A stretch of 64,000 nucleotides of DNA from an uncultured Lachnospiraceae bacterium (GCA_910577825.1 CAJTOK010000006.1:25422-89421); one strand, 5' to 3'; shown: positions 9,420 through 18,686, counted from the first letter of the stretch. Notes: generated from the sequence alone by a model not told the origin. A program made the numbers and translations.

Positions 9420-9445
9420 GCAAAATGCACAAATGTGCATTTTGC
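9420..9445. promoter_or_regulatory. Perfect palindromic operator between gntP and ulaE
   Basis: GCAAAATGCAC and GTGCATTTTGC are perfect 11-bp arms around AAAT. The centre ACAAATGTGCA matches both direct repeats at 7213-7262. The core ends 15 bases before the -35 box at 9455. It could also slow transcription leaving gntP, but no T-run follows. Confidence 0.65.
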
Positions 9446-9454
9446 GGGAAAAAG

Positions 9455-9483
9455 TTGAAACGTAACATAATAAATGCTATTCT
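9455..9483 (+). promoter_or_regulatory. Promoter of the ulaE unit
   Basis: TTGAAA (9455-9460), 17-base spacer, TATTCT (9478-9483). The box type, spacer and operator distance mirror the promoter at 7276. Confidence 0.65.
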
Positions 9484-9518
9484 TATGAAAAATAAATAAA
9501 AGGAAAAGAGTGGAAGTT

Positions 9519-10385
9519 ATGTATAATATTCATAAAAACCCTATTGGAATTTATGAAAAGGCGCTGCCAAATTCCTTTACATGGGAAGAAAAATTCAGGG
9601 CAGCAAAAAAAGCTGGATTTGATTATATGGAATTATCCATTGATGAATCAGATGAAAGGCTTGCAAGGCTTGACTGGACAGACGAGGATATCGAAACCCT
9701 CCGTTCTGTAATGAGGTTTACAGGGATTTCTTTTCCAACCATGTGCCTTAGCGGCCACAGGAAATATCCATTTGGAAGCAAAGACCCTGCTACCAGGAAA
9801 AAAGCTATGGAAATCATGGAAAAGGCCATTAATTTATCTGTAAAGCTTGGAATCCGCTGTATACAGCTTGCAACTTATGATGTATATTATGAAGATTCTG
9901 ATGAAGAAACAAAGAAGCTGTTCCTTGAAGGCATGAAAGAAGCAGTTGCAATGGCATCAAGGGCAGGCGTAATTCTTGCAATGGAGATTATGGATACACA
10001 GTTTGTAGGGACTATTGTAAGGGCACTGCATTACCTGAAGGAAATACCATCACCTTATTTTAAAATCTATCCTGATATGGGGAATTTAAGCAATTTCAGC
10101 AATGATGTAACAGGTGAATTTGAAATAGGCATTCCAGAAACAGTTGCAATACATGTAAAAGAAACAAAACCAGGAGTTTTTAAAGAAGTGCCTTTTGGTG
10201 AAGGAGAAGTAAAATTTACAGAAATCTTTACGAAATTAAAAGATTTAAATTACCAGGGAATGTTTTTAATTGAAATGTGGGCAGATAACAGCTCCAGCCA
10301 GTCTGTAGAACAGGCAACAGAAAAAATATCAGATGCCTACAAATTTGTTACTAAAAAAATGCAGGAAGCAGGAATGGAGGTCTGA
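9519..10385 (+). CDS. ulaE: L-ribulose-5-phosphate 3-epimerase (UlaE/SgaU family)
   Basis: A 288-residue TIM-barrel sugar-phosphate epimerase. The N-terminus reads NPIGIYEKALPNSFTWEEKF, followed by FDYMELSIDESDERLARLDW, near-identical in style to UlaE. Metal-ligand acidic and His residues sit in AMEIMDT, YPDMGN, IHVKETKPG and IEMW. It converts L-xylulose 5-phosphate to L-ribulose 5-phosphate in L-ascorbate and related catabolism. The ATG at 9519 is preferred over a GTG at 9510, because the purine-rich ribosome site AGGAAAAGAG overlaps the GTG. The next gene starts 2 bases after its stop. Confidence 0.92.
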   Translation: MYNIHKNPIGIYEKALPNSFTWEEKFRAAKKAGFDYMELSIDESDERLARLDWTDEDIETLRSVMRFTGISFPTMCLSGHRKYPFGSKDPATRKKAMEIMEKAINLSVKLGIRCIQLATYDVYYEDSDEETKKLFLEGMKEAVAMASRAGVILAMEIMDTQFVGTIVRALHYLKEIPSPYFKIYPDMGNLSNFSNDVTGEFEIGIPETVAIHVKETKPGVFKEVPFGEGEVKFTEIFTKLKDLNYQGMFLIEMWADNSSSQSVEQATEKISDAYKFVTKKMQEAGMEV

Positions 10386-10387
10386 AT

Positions 10388-11434
10388 ATGAAAAAAACAA
10401 TACTTGCAGAACTTGAAAAATGCTATTCCATTGCCCCGTTAAATTACAAGGGAAAAGAGCACATTTTAGTTGCTGCGGAAAAAAAGAACCGTTGTATTTT
10501 ATTTACTGCAGATGGAAAAGAAGAAGCAACTGTATGGGAAGGGCCCGGGGGAGTTATGACCATGGTACAAGTGCCTGGAACAGACGGGCAGTTTCTGGCA
10601 ACACATAAATTCTATTCCCCAAATGATTCTAAAGAAGCTAAAATTATTATTGCCACACCAGATAATAAAGGAAACTGGGAAATACAAACCTTAACAGATT
10701 TACCTTTTGTACACCGTTTTGATATCCTCCAGAGTGGCGGGAAGAAATATTTAATTGCATGTACATTAAAATCAGGACATACATACAAAGATGACTGGTC
10801 CAGCCCGGGAAAAGTATATACTGCAGAACTTCCAGACGATTTATCTGGTTTTAATGAAGAAAACCAGTTACAGTTAGAAGTGTTAAAAGAAGGAATGCTT
10901 AAAAACCATGGATATTACAGGATAATTGAAAATTCCAGTATGTCATCACTTATTTGCAGTGATAACGGTGTATTCCGCTTCTATCCGCCAGAAAAAGCAG
11001 ATGGCGCATGGAAAGAAGAATGTCTTCTTAATACACCTGCCAGTGATGCAGCAATGATTGATTTAGACGGGGACGGGGAATTAGAGCTTGTAGTGCTTTC
11101 TCCATTCCATGGTGATGAAATATCCATATATAAAAAATCAGGTGGCAGTTACAATAAAGTATATGAATATCCAGAAAAAGCAGAATTTCTTCATGCAATC
11201 TGGTCTGGGACACTGGCAGGCAAGCCGGTTGTTATAACCGGGCACCGCAAAGGTGCAAGAAGGCTTTTTGCACTTTTATGGACAGGCAAAGAGTACAGTT
11301 TTAAGACAATAGATGATGACTGCGGCCCTGCAAATGCTTATGGATATGTCTGTAATGGAAAAGATATACTGGTTACAACAAACAGGGAAATTAACCAGAT
11401 AGCTATGTACACATTTGAGGGAGGGGAATTTTAA
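10388..11434 (+). CDS. VCBS/FG-GAP-like beta-propeller protein, function unknown
   Basis: A 348-residue protein without signal peptide or membrane segment, so probably cytoplasmic. Repeated beta-strand blocks suggest a propeller. The segment MIDLDGDGELELVV is an FG-GAP/VCBS calcium-binding loop of the DxDxDG type. Its position, 2 bases after ulaE and overlapping the epimerase remnant, ties it to sugar-acid catabolism, perhaps as an isomerase, lactonase or dehydratase with a propeller fold. No catalytic motif is recognised and no function is assigned. Confidence 0.8.
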   Translation: MKKTILAELEKCYSIAPLNYKGKEHILVAAEKKNRCILFTADGKEEATVWEGPGGVMTMVQVPGTDGQFLATHKFYSPNDSKEAKIIIATPDNKGNWEIQTLTDLPFVHRFDILQSGGKKYLIACTLKSGHTYKDDWSSPGKVYTAELPDDLSGFNEENQLQLEVLKEGMLKNHGYYRIIENSSMSSLICSDNGVFRFYPPEKADGAWKEECLLNTPASDAAMIDLDGDGELELVVLSPFHGDEISIYKKSGGSYNKVYEYPEKAEFLHAIWSGTLAGKPVVITGHRKGARRLFALLWTGKEYSFKTIDDDCGPANAYGYVCNGKDILVTTNREINQIAMYTFEGGEF

Positions 11435-11505
11435 TGTCCAGAATAGCCCCGTCTATACTACCAGCAGGTTTTCAATGCCTTGAAAGGCAGTTAAAGGATA
11501 AATAA
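11434..11505 (+). pseudogene. rpe: Ribulose-phosphate 3-epimerase remnant (23 codons)
   Basis: An ATG overlapping the previous stop (TAATG at 11432-11436) opens a 23-codon frame, MSRIAPSILPAGFQCLERQL then KDK. This is the start of ribulose-phosphate 3-epimerase (family N-terminus 'IAPSILxADFxxL'), normally about 220 residues. Its stop overlaps the next ATG (TAATG at 11503-11507). The body of the gene is missing while both coupling junctions survive. That is consistent with an internal deletion that spared the first codons and the very end. As a peptide it cannot be an epimerase. Confidence 0.7.
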
Positions 11506-12224
11506 TGGCAATAGTTAAAGCAGTTTTCTTCGATATTGATAATACATTATATAATTTTGACAAGGCACATAATGCTGCTATGGAAGAATTGTTAAAGTAT
11601 GGGAAAAAGGAATTTTCACTTGGCCCGGATTCCATGAAAATGCTGTTATCCAAAGCACAATGCCTTATAACAGAAAGGCTTGGGACAGACAGTCCTGCCA
11701 TACACAACCGCTTAATCCGTTTCCAGTGTTTTATGGAATTACTTAAATATCCAGTTTTTACAAAAGCAATGGAAATGAACCAGATTTACTGGGACACCCT
11801 TTTAAGCGTAATAACCCCGGAAGAAGGACTGGTTTCCCTTCTGGAAGCCCTGCATTCATTACATGTCCCTATGGGAATTGGTTCTGACCAAAATTCCTAT
11901 ATACAATACCATAAGCTCCAGAAACTTGGCATATTAGAATATTTTTCTTTTATTGTCACAAGTGAAGAAGCAGGCATGGAAAAACCTGCTCCTGGTTTTT
12001 TCAAACTGTGCATAGAAAAGGCACATTGCAGCCCGGAAGAATGTATATTTATCGGGGATAATATTAGAAAAGATGTAACAGGTGCATTACAAAACGGGCT
12101 TTATGGTATATGGTATAATACAAAACAGTGTGAAAATAAAAAATATCCTATTATACATTCCTATAAGGACTGTATAAAAGCTGGCTGCATTCAATTAGGC
12201 AGCAATATAATTATTAAAAATTAA
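11505..12224 (+). CDS. HAD-superfamily hydrolase, subfamily IA
   Basis: A 239-residue haloacid-dehalogenase-type phosphatase. Motif I is FFDIDNTLYNF near residue 10, with a helical cap insertion after it. Motif II is GSD near residue 125, motif III the Lys in EKPAPGFF, and motif IV FIGDNIRKDVTGA. Such enzymes dephosphorylate small sugar phosphates or related metabolites. Its ATG overlaps the stop of the rpe remnant (TAATG), so it is translationally coupled to it. The substrate is unknown; context suggests a sugar-acid intermediate or an overflow product. Confidence 0.88.
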   Translation: MAIVKAVFFDIDNTLYNFDKAHNAAMEELLKYGKKEFSLGPDSMKMLLSKAQCLITERLGTDSPAIHNRLIRFQCFMELLKYPVFTKAMEMNQIYWDTLLSVITPEEGLVSLLEALHSLHVPMGIGSDQNSYIQYHKLQKLGILEYFSFIVTSEEAGMEKPAPGFFKLCIEKAHCSPEECIFIGDNIRKDVTGALQNGLYGIWYNTKQCENKKYPIIHSYKDCIKAGCIQLGSNIIIKN

Positions 12225-12272
12225 ATATTTAGAATTTTAAAATTTTAAAATTATATAAAGGAGTGAATGATA

Positions 12273-13376
12273 ATGAGTAAAGTAAATGAAATTACAAGAG
12301 AAAGCTGGATTATGAGTACATTCCCTGAATGGGGTACCTGGTTAGTAGAGGACATTGAAAATGAAGTTGTACAGCCAGGAAATGTAGCAATGTGGTGGTT
12401 AGGATGCACCGGGGTATGGTTTAAGACACCAGGCGGTGCTAATATTACCATTGATTTATGGTGTGGAAATGGCAAGCGTACACATGGTGATGGAAAAATG
12501 AAGCCAGGACACCAGATGGCAAATATGTGTGGCGGACGTGCAATGCAGCCAAATTTAAGAAATGTGCCATTTGTAATTGACCCATTTGCTTTTAAACAGG
12601 TTGATGCCGTACTGGCAACACATTACCACCAGGACCATATGTCGGCAGAATGGGCAGCCCATGTACTGCAAAGCGGCATGACAACCAAAGATGAAAACGG
12701 CAAAGAAATTCCAGTTCCATTTATTGGCCCGCAGAAATCTGTAGATACATGGATTAGCTGGGGAGTCCCTGCAGAACGCTGTACAATAGTACACCCAGGG
12801 GATGTAATTAAAATCAAAGATATTGAAATTGTATGCCTTGACTCATTCGACAGAACCTGTATCGTAACAACAGATAAGACCGGCCCTGACCGCGAAGAAC
12901 TGACAGGCATATGCCCAACAGATATGGATGAAAAGGCTGTAAATTATTTAGTAAAAACACCAGGCGGCAATATTTACCATTCAGGGGATTCACATTTCTC
13001 AATTTACTTTGCAAAACATGGCAAAGATTACGATATTGATGTTGCATTCGGTTCATTTGGAGAAAATCCAATTGGTATGCAGGATAAAATGACATCTATT
13101 GATATTCTGCGTATGGCTGAGAATTTACAGTGTAAAGTTGTTGTTCCAATCCATTGGGATGTATGGACAAATTTCCAGGCAGATTGTGAAGAAATTAAAC
13201 TTCTCTATGATTTTAAGAAGGACAGGAATGAATATAAATTCCATCCATTCTTCTGGCAGGTAGGCGGGAAATATGTATATCCACAAGACAAGGATAAGAT
13301 TTATTACCATCACCGCCGTGGGTTTGAAGACTGTTTTGAAGCACCACAGAATATCCCATTCCGTTCCTGCTTATAA
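12273..13376 (+). CDS. ulaG: L-ascorbate-6-phosphate lactonase (UlaG family)
   Basis: A 367-residue metallo-beta-lactamase-fold hydrolase. The start SKVNEITRESWIMSTFPEWG is typical of UlaG. The metal motif is ATHYHQDHMSAEW (HxHxDH), with a further His in IYHSGDSH. UlaG opens L-ascorbate 6-phosphate to 3-keto-L-gulonate 6-phosphate. AAAGGAG lies 9 bases before the ATG at 12273 but only 3 before the one at 12267, so 12273 is chosen. No UlaD decarboxylase or UlaF epimerase is present, so the pathway is incomplete here. Confidence 0.92.
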   Translation: MSKVNEITRESWIMSTFPEWGTWLVEDIENEVVQPGNVAMWWLGCTGVWFKTPGGANITIDLWCGNGKRTHGDGKMKPGHQMANMCGGRAMQPNLRNVPFVIDPFAFKQVDAVLATHYHQDHMSAEWAAHVLQSGMTTKDENGKEIPVPFIGPQKSVDTWISWGVPAERCTIVHPGDVIKIKDIEIVCLDSFDRTCIVTTDKTGPDREELTGICPTDMDEKAVNYLVKTPGGNIYHSGDSHFSIYFAKHGKDYDIDVAFGSFGENPIGMQDKMTSIDILRMAENLQCKVVVPIHWDVWTNFQADCEEIKLLYDFKKDRNEYKFHPFFWQVGGKYVYPQDKDKIYYHHRRGFEDCFEAPQNIPFRSCL

Positions 13377-13412
13377 TAACATTTAAGATACCAGTATTAT
13401 AATATAAAACGG

Positions 13413-13450
13413 GCCATAGAAACCTGGAAACAGGATTCTGTGGCTCTTTT
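13413..13450 (+). terminator. Intrinsic terminator after ulaG
   Basis: GCCATAGAA/TTCTGTGGC and inner CCTG/CAGG around GAAA form a long stem, followed by TCTTTT. It separates ulaG from the regulator gene. Confidence 0.8.
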
Positions 13451-13468
13451 AAAATATCCATATTTTAG

Positions 13469-13497
13469 TTTACAAGTCTTGTATAATTTGCTACTAT
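13469..13497 (+). promoter_or_regulatory. Probable promoter of the SorC regulator
   Basis: TTTACA (13469-13474), 17-base spacer, TACTAT (13492-13497). No copy of the ACAAATGTGCA operator core is seen here. Confidence 0.4.
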
Positions 13498-13533
13498 ATA
13501 TCCAATAATTAAAGTATAAAGGGGAGAAAAACT

Positions 13534-14505
13534 GTGGAAGATTTAAAGAATTATGAGGTAATGAGTGTCCAGGAAAAATGGAATATGCTGGCAATGGTTG
13601 CCAATTTATATTATAACTCAGATATGACCCAGAACCAGATTGCTGAAAGGTTATATACATCCCGTTCAAAGATTTCCAGAATGTTAAAAGAAGCAAGGGA
13701 ACTGGGAATAGTAGAAATTTATATAAGAGAACCATGGGAACGGAATCTGGAATATGAACAAAAAATACAGGAAACTTTTCATTTAAAAAATATCAGGGTT
13801 ATTAAGCAAAAAGACAAAGATAATATAAAAAGTTTAATTTATGAAGCAGCAGCATATTATCTTGATTCTATTATTAAGGAAAATATGATAGTGGGAATTT
13901 CATGGGGCAATACCCTTTATAATGTAGTTAAACATATTGCAGCTAATAACCATAAAAATATCCCTATTACAGTAGTACCTATTATGGGTGCAGCCAATAT
14001 CAACAGCCCTGAAAAAGACGGGCTGGATTTATCAAAAGATTTAGCTTCTGCATACGGGGGTAAATACCAGTATATATATGCCCCTCTTTTTGTCAGGCAA
14101 AAGGAAGTACGCGAAAGCCTGATACAAGATAATAATATAAAAAGTGTCCTGGATTTGTCGAAAAATGCGGACCTGATATTAACCAGTGTGGGTTCTATTG
14201 TTTATAAATCATGGAGTAATTACCTAAGCAGCAGGACTCTGGAAACATTAGAAAAAAAAGGTGTAGTCGGACATATAGGAGGCCATTTTTTTGATATACA
14301 GGGACAAGAACCAAAGACATCACTTGCAGGAAGAATGATTGGCATAGATACAGAAGATTTTAAAAAATGCCAGGAAACAATATGTATTGCTTTAGGAGAT
14401 AAAAAATCCGGGGCAGTCCTTGGGGCAATAAGGGGAGGATATATTAAGACCCTTATTATAGATGATAAATGTGCAGAAAACTTATTAAAATATATGGAAC
14501 AGTAA
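13534..14505 (+). CDS. SorC/DeoR-type sugar-responsive transcriptional regulator
   Basis: A 323-residue protein with an N-terminal helix-turn-helix (MTQNQIAERLYTSRSKISRM, about residues 30-50) and a C-terminal SorC sugar-phosphate-binding domain. That domain shows GISWGNTLYNVVKHI, a conserved stretch of SorC effector domains. It starts with GTG at 13534 behind AAAGGGGAG. The family binds DNA as a tetramer and is released by a phosphorylated sugar. It is the obvious candidate to control the two promoters that carry the shared operator core. It has its own promoter after the ulaG terminator. Confidence 0.9.
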   Translation: MEDLKNYEVMSVQEKWNMLAMVANLYYNSDMTQNQIAERLYTSRSKISRMLKEARELGIVEIYIREPWERNLEYEQKIQETFHLKNIRVIKQKDKDNIKSLIYEAAAYYLDSIIKENMIVGISWGNTLYNVVKHIAANNHKNIPITVVPIMGAANINSPEKDGLDLSKDLASAYGGKYQYIYAPLFVRQKEVRESLIQDNNIKSVLDLSKNADLILTSVGSIVYKSWSNYLSSRTLETLEKKGVVGHIGGHFFDIQGQEPKTSLAGRMIGIDTEDFKKCQETICIALGDKKSGAVLGAIRGGYIKTLIIDDKCAENLLKYMEQ

Positions 14506-14524
14506 AGTTCCATATACACAGGCC

Positions 14525-14571
14525 GGCATAAAAACAAGGGGACAAATGTTTTTATGCCAGAAATGTCTGGC
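14525..14571. other. Two stacked hairpins between convergent genes
   Basis: GGCATAAAAACA/TGTTTTTATGCC (perfect 12-bp arms, 14525-14558) is followed by GCCAGA/TCTGGC (14556-14571). They share bases, so only one can form fully. No T-run follows on either strand. It probably acts as a termination barrier between the regulator and the converging sensor kinase. The rest of 14506-14678 shows no gene. Confidence 0.45.
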
Positions 14572-14678
14572 CATGGGTCTGGCGTACTTTAACTACTTCA
14601 GATTCAGTAGTAATGCCTGCTTTTTTATTATACATTACTTCCAGTTTTTATTCTAAGCTGTTTCTTCACAAAAACCAC

Positions 14679-15968
14679 CTAAAATTTCACAAAAAGAACT
14701 ATATTAAAAAAACCATCTTCCAGATAACATCCTGTTTCCCCGCCAATTTTATCTGAAAAAGCCATTACACTCTGCATTCCAAGTCCATGTCCTCCGCCTT
14801 GTGTACTTTTGGGAAGACCCGAAACAGAATCAAATTCAATTTCTTTATCATATTTATTCTTCATATGTATTAACAAATGTTCATTTGAACAATTAATTTT
14901 TATATATATATTTCTTTTGTCTTTATCAAAATCCTCCACACATATTATTGCATTCTCAAATAAATTTGCAACCACCAGTGTAAATTCATAATCATTAACT
15001 GGTATTTTCTTTGGAATAGCAATATCCAGGTCCACTTTAATACCAAGAGAACCTGCCTTATCCATCATTTTTGAAATAATAGTATTAGCAATCAGGTTAT
15101 TACAATATTTAACTACCTTATTTTCATCTGCCACACTATTAATATGTTCTGTTATTTTTCTTATCTCATTATATTTTTTTTGTTCAAGCATCGCACTAAT
15201 CATTCTGGAATAATGCCTCATATCATGGCGCAGTATTTTTAAATTGTGCTCAGACTGTTCTATCATATAATACTGGTTTTCAAGACTTTTAATATATTCC
15301 TCCATAAATATATTTTTCCAGTAAATATCCATATTTTCCGACTGGCTTTTCAAGTAACGCAAAACCGCCACATAAGATACAAACATAGTTATAATAAGCA
15401 TAATAATTCCAATAATATTATCAGGAATATCATAAAGCGTATTTGGGAAGAATGCTATAAAGGAAAAACTGCAATAAAAAAATACAGGAATCAAACATAA
15501 TTCCCACCAGTCTTTCATATATTCACTTTCCTGTGATTTCAGGCATATATTCCTTATTCTGAAAAGCAGGAACATAAGAATAACAATATGCACAATAATA
15601 CTTCCTATAACTGATAATATCTCATTTCTGGTAAGTATATGTAAAACAGTAGCAATACTGCTTCCTGCTATTACATAATTAGATGCACTAAGCCCTGTAA
15701 ATACAACTTTGCTGTTCCTGTTCCTGGAAATAAAAAAAGAAACAGACTGTGTAATAATAATCTGCAAAACAGTTATTATTACATAACATATATCACTTCC
15801 ATAAAAAAAATCCAGTTTAACAAAATCCATAAAAACTAGCAGGCAAAATACAAAGAAACATATTAACACTGTTACAATTTTTGAATAACGGTGTACAATA
15901 AAAAAGAAAATAAACAACATTAAAAAAATATGGCTTATCATATATGATACATTTATAAAATAATTCAT
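14679..15968 (-). CDS. GHKL sensor histidine kinase (AgrC/quorum-sensing type), orphan
   Basis: A 429-residue protein. About six membrane helices fill residues 1-215. Next comes a coiled linker with the phospho-acceptor motif LRHDMRHYSRM (His near residue 250). The ATP-binding GHKL domain has N box NLFENAI and G box TQGGGHGLGMQS. This is the AgrC/ComD/BlpH architecture that senses peptide signals. No LytTR response regulator and no AgrB/AgrD-like gene is visible next to it, so its partner must be elsewhere. An AGGAAG site precedes the ATG. It converges on the SorC gene and diverges from the FN3 protein gene. Confidence 0.88.
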   Translation of the reverse strand: MNYFINVSYMISHIFLMLFIFFFIVHRYSKIVTVLICFFVFCLLVFMDFVKLDFFYGSDICYVIITVLQIIITQSVSFFISRNRNSKVVFTGLSASNYVIAGSSIATVLHILTRNEILSVIGSIIVHIVILMFLLFRIRNICLKSQESEYMKDWWELCLIPVFFYCSFSFIAFFPNTLYDIPDNIIGIIMLIITMFVSYVAVLRYLKSQSENMDIYWKNIFMEEYIKSLENQYYMIEQSEHNLKILRHDMRHYSRMISAMLEQKKYNEIRKITEHINSVADENKVVKYCNNLIANTIISKMMDKAGSLGIKVDLDIAIPKKIPVNDYEFTLVVANLFENAIICVEDFDKDKRNIYIKINCSNEHLLIHMKNKYDKEIEFDSVSGLPKSTQGGGHGLGMQSVMAFSDKIGGETGCYLEDGFFNIVLFVKF

Positions 15969-16150
15969 TACATCTTCCTGTCCGTTTCCAATAATTATGT
16001 CAAATATTAAAATATAAAACTATATTTATAAGTTATTATAGTATATTAAAAATAAAAAGTCAAACCTCAAACTGACCAATATTTGCCATTTTTACAATTT
16101 ATTATACAATAGACATAACTTTAAAACCATAATAAAGGATGGATTGCATT

Positions 16151-18601
16151 ATGAATAGAAAAATTAAAACCACAATGGCAATTATAAGCATTATATTACC
16201 ACTGTCTTTTGTACTGCATGGTACAACTACAAAAGCTGCCAGCTACACAGGCAATTTATTTAACCCATATTTAAAACTTTCTGCACCTGCAGAAGAAGTT
16301 CCTGCACCAAAATCCCCAGCTGTAACAGAAACTCCGCCTGCTGCCACCTTTGATGCCATTATAACTTCTTCTTCCACAGTTTCTTCAACTGGAAGTGATA
16401 TAACAGTAACATGGGACACTGTGACAGATGCAGAGGGATATGAATTAACAGTAAACTACAATGATGTATCATATACAGCAGAAACCACAGCTAATTCATT
16501 TATAATACCTTCTCTAAGCCCGGCAACAATATGTTCCTACCAGATACGCTGCTATAAAACAATAATTGGTGAAAAAATATACAGCCCTTTGTCACAAGTA
16601 TTTTATGCTGCTACCACTGTAAATAAAGTTACTAATGCCAAAGTAACAGACAGGACAGGACAGACGGCAACAGGTGCTTCCATAAGCATAACATGGGACA
16701 GTATGAATAATGCTTCATACAAAGTATACTATAAGCCAGCTTCAGAAGGCGTATACACCTTATCTGGCACAACCACACTGAATATGTATACAATACAGGG
16801 ATTAAATGCTTCAGAAAGATATGATATATATGTACAGGCATACTGCCTTAATGAAGAAAATACAGGAGAGGCCTCAGATGTATTATCATTATATACATGT
16901 CCTGCTGCCGTCCCAGGCTTTAGGATTGTAAAGGAGGAGAGCCACAAGATTTACCTGGCATGGGATGAAAACCCTACAGGCAATTCTTATTATATATACA
17001 GAAGTATTAATGATGCACCATATGAATTATATACAACAACAACTGGCACATCCATTTCAGAAACCGGGCTTGAGGCAGGTACTGTTTACTCATATATAAT
17101 AGCTTCATACCTTGATACCACCAGCCTTCTAAGCCAGTATTCAGAAGCACTGCGTGCGGTTACAACACCTTATGTTACAACAGGCTTTGCAATAAGTGCC
17201 AATACAGCAGAATCATTACATCTTTCATGGAATTTAAATGAAACGGCCACTGGTTATATTATATACAGAAGAAAGGGAAGCGGCAGTTTTGAATATTTAA
17301 CAAGTACAACAGAAACCTCCTATACTGATACAGGACTGGAATCTGGCACAAACTACCGTTACAAAATAAAGACATATGCCGATACAGAAGAACATACAAG
17401 CGGTTTTAGTACAGCAGAAAAAACTTCCACACTGCCTGCACAGGTAAACCTTAAAGGCAAAGCCGGATACGGCAAATTACGTCTGACATGGGACGCTGTA
17501 ACAGGCGCTGCAGGATATTATATATACAGACAGCAGGGAGAAGAATTTGTACTTATAGACAGCATAGAAGATAAAAAAACAGTATCAAAAGTTTATGAAG
17601 ACCTTACAGCAGATGAAACATACAGTTATAAAGTTTATGCTTACCGCATGGCATTTGGACAGAAGTTTACCAGTGAAGAATCCCTGGCTGATGTAACACC
17701 ACGTGCAACAAAAGGCACTGATACATCGCCAGGTTATTACAAAACAAAAAAAGAACTTATAAACTCAGACGCCTGGAAAAATACCAAAATAGTTAAAAAA
17801 TATGCAAATTATAACAAATCATATATAATACCAGGTATATGTTCTACCAATGTAAACGGTTTTGAAAGCACCTCAATGTGTCCGCAGGGATTAACATTTG
17901 CCAAAGATTACCTGCTTATATCCGCATATGACGCCCATTTTGAAGAACAGTCTGTAATATATGTACTTGACAAGGAATTTAAAGACCTGCTTACAGTAAT
18001 AGTCCTTCCTAACCAGACACACGCTGGCGGAATAGCATTTGATGGTGAAAATATCTGGGTAACAAATGGTAAAAAAGTTTCTACAATAGATTTTAAAGAA
18101 GTAGATGATGCAGCAAAAGGGTATGAAATATTCCATAATGTTAATTTCTCTGGAACATACAATTTAGGCAAAAAAGCCTCATTCCTTACATGGCATAAAG
18201 ACCAGTTATGGGCAGGAAGTTTTGAATATAACAAAAATGGAACTCTTAGAAGTTATAATGTGGCAAAAAATTCAGATGGTACATTAATCCTGACAGAACA
18301 GTCAGATGTAACAATTCCGCCTCATGTACAAGGCGTTACATTCAGTGGGAAAAATATGATACTGTCAAGGGCTTATGGATATACAAATGAATTAAACATA
18401 TATAAACCATCTGGTACAGGCAGCAGTAACATGGCAACAGGCAAAATCAAAAAAACAGTACAAATGCCTGCACTTAATGAAGAAATTGCCATACTTGGCA
18501 AATATATATATGTAAATTTTGAATCCGCATCTACTGTTTCACAAGCACCTAACCATATGGACAGGGTACTTGCAATTAAGTTAAAGGCTGTACTTAAATA
18601 A
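16151..18601 (+). CDS. Secreted protein with five FN3 domains and a propeller-like C-terminal domain
   Basis: An 816-residue exported protein. The signal peptide spans residues 1 to about 31 and ends TTTKAAS. Five fibronectin type III repeats follow, each with a TWD/AWD-type Trp and a closing 'YxYKIxxY' strand. The last roughly 290 residues (from about SPGYYKTK) contain CPQGLTFAKDYLLISAYD, GGIAFDGENIWVTNGKKV and HVQGVTFSGKNMILS, repeats like those of beta-propellers. No sortase or S-layer motif is seen, so it may be released. ATG 16151 is chosen because AAAGGAT lies 10 bases upstream; an earlier ATG at 16139 overlaps that site. Substrate unknown; carbohydrate binding is an inference. Confidence 0.8.
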   Translation: MNRKIKTTMAIISIILPLSFVLHGTTTKAASYTGNLFNPYLKLSAPAEEVPAPKSPAVTETPPAATFDAIITSSSTVSSTGSDITVTWDTVTDAEGYELTVNYNDVSYTAETTANSFIIPSLSPATICSYQIRCYKTIIGEKIYSPLSQVFYAATTVNKVTNAKVTDRTGQTATGASISITWDSMNNASYKVYYKPASEGVYTLSGTTTLNMYTIQGLNASERYDIYVQAYCLNEENTGEASDVLSLYTCPAAVPGFRIVKEESHKIYLAWDENPTGNSYYIYRSINDAPYELYTTTTGTSISETGLEAGTVYSYIIASYLDTTSLLSQYSEALRAVTTPYVTTGFAISANTAESLHLSWNLNETATGYIIYRRKGSGSFEYLTSTTETSYTDTGLESGTNYRYKIKTYADTEEHTSGFSTAEKTSTLPAQVNLKGKAGYGKLRLTWDAVTGAAGYYIYRQQGEEFVLIDSIEDKKTVSKVYEDLTADETYSYKVYAYRMAFGQKFTSEESLADVTPRATKGTDTSPGYYKTKKELINSDAWKNTKIVKKYANYNKSYIIPGICSTNVNGFESTSMCPQGLTFAKDYLLISAYDAHFEEQSVIYVLDKEFKDLLTVIVLPNQTHAGGIAFDGENIWVTNGKKVSTIDFKEVDDAAKGYEIFHNVNFSGTYNLGKKASFLTWHKDQLWAGSFEYNKNGTLRSYNVAKNSDGTLILTEQSDVTIPPHVQGVTFSGKNMILSRAYGYTNELNIYKPSGTGSSNMATGKIKKTVQMPALNEEIAILGKYIYVNFESASTVSQAPNHMDRVLAIKLKAVLK

Positions 18602-18621
18602 TTTATTCCTTATATAAAGAT

Positions 18622-18656
18622 AAATAAGTGCGGGTTTTAAAACCCACACTTATTTA
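18622..18656. terminator. Bidirectional terminator between convergent genes
   Basis: AAATAAGTG/CACTTATTT and GGGTTTTAAAACCC stack into one long hairpin with A- and T-rich flanks. It serves the FN3 gene and the converging small gene at 18687. Confidence 0.8.
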
Positions 18657-18686
18657 TGTAAGTATTTAACACCAGGCAAGTCCATG

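Noticed and set aside
9420..9445. Palindrome as a simple terminator of gntP
   Set aside because: No T-run follows and its core is shared with the upstream operator repeats at the same promoter distance, so a regulator site is more likely.
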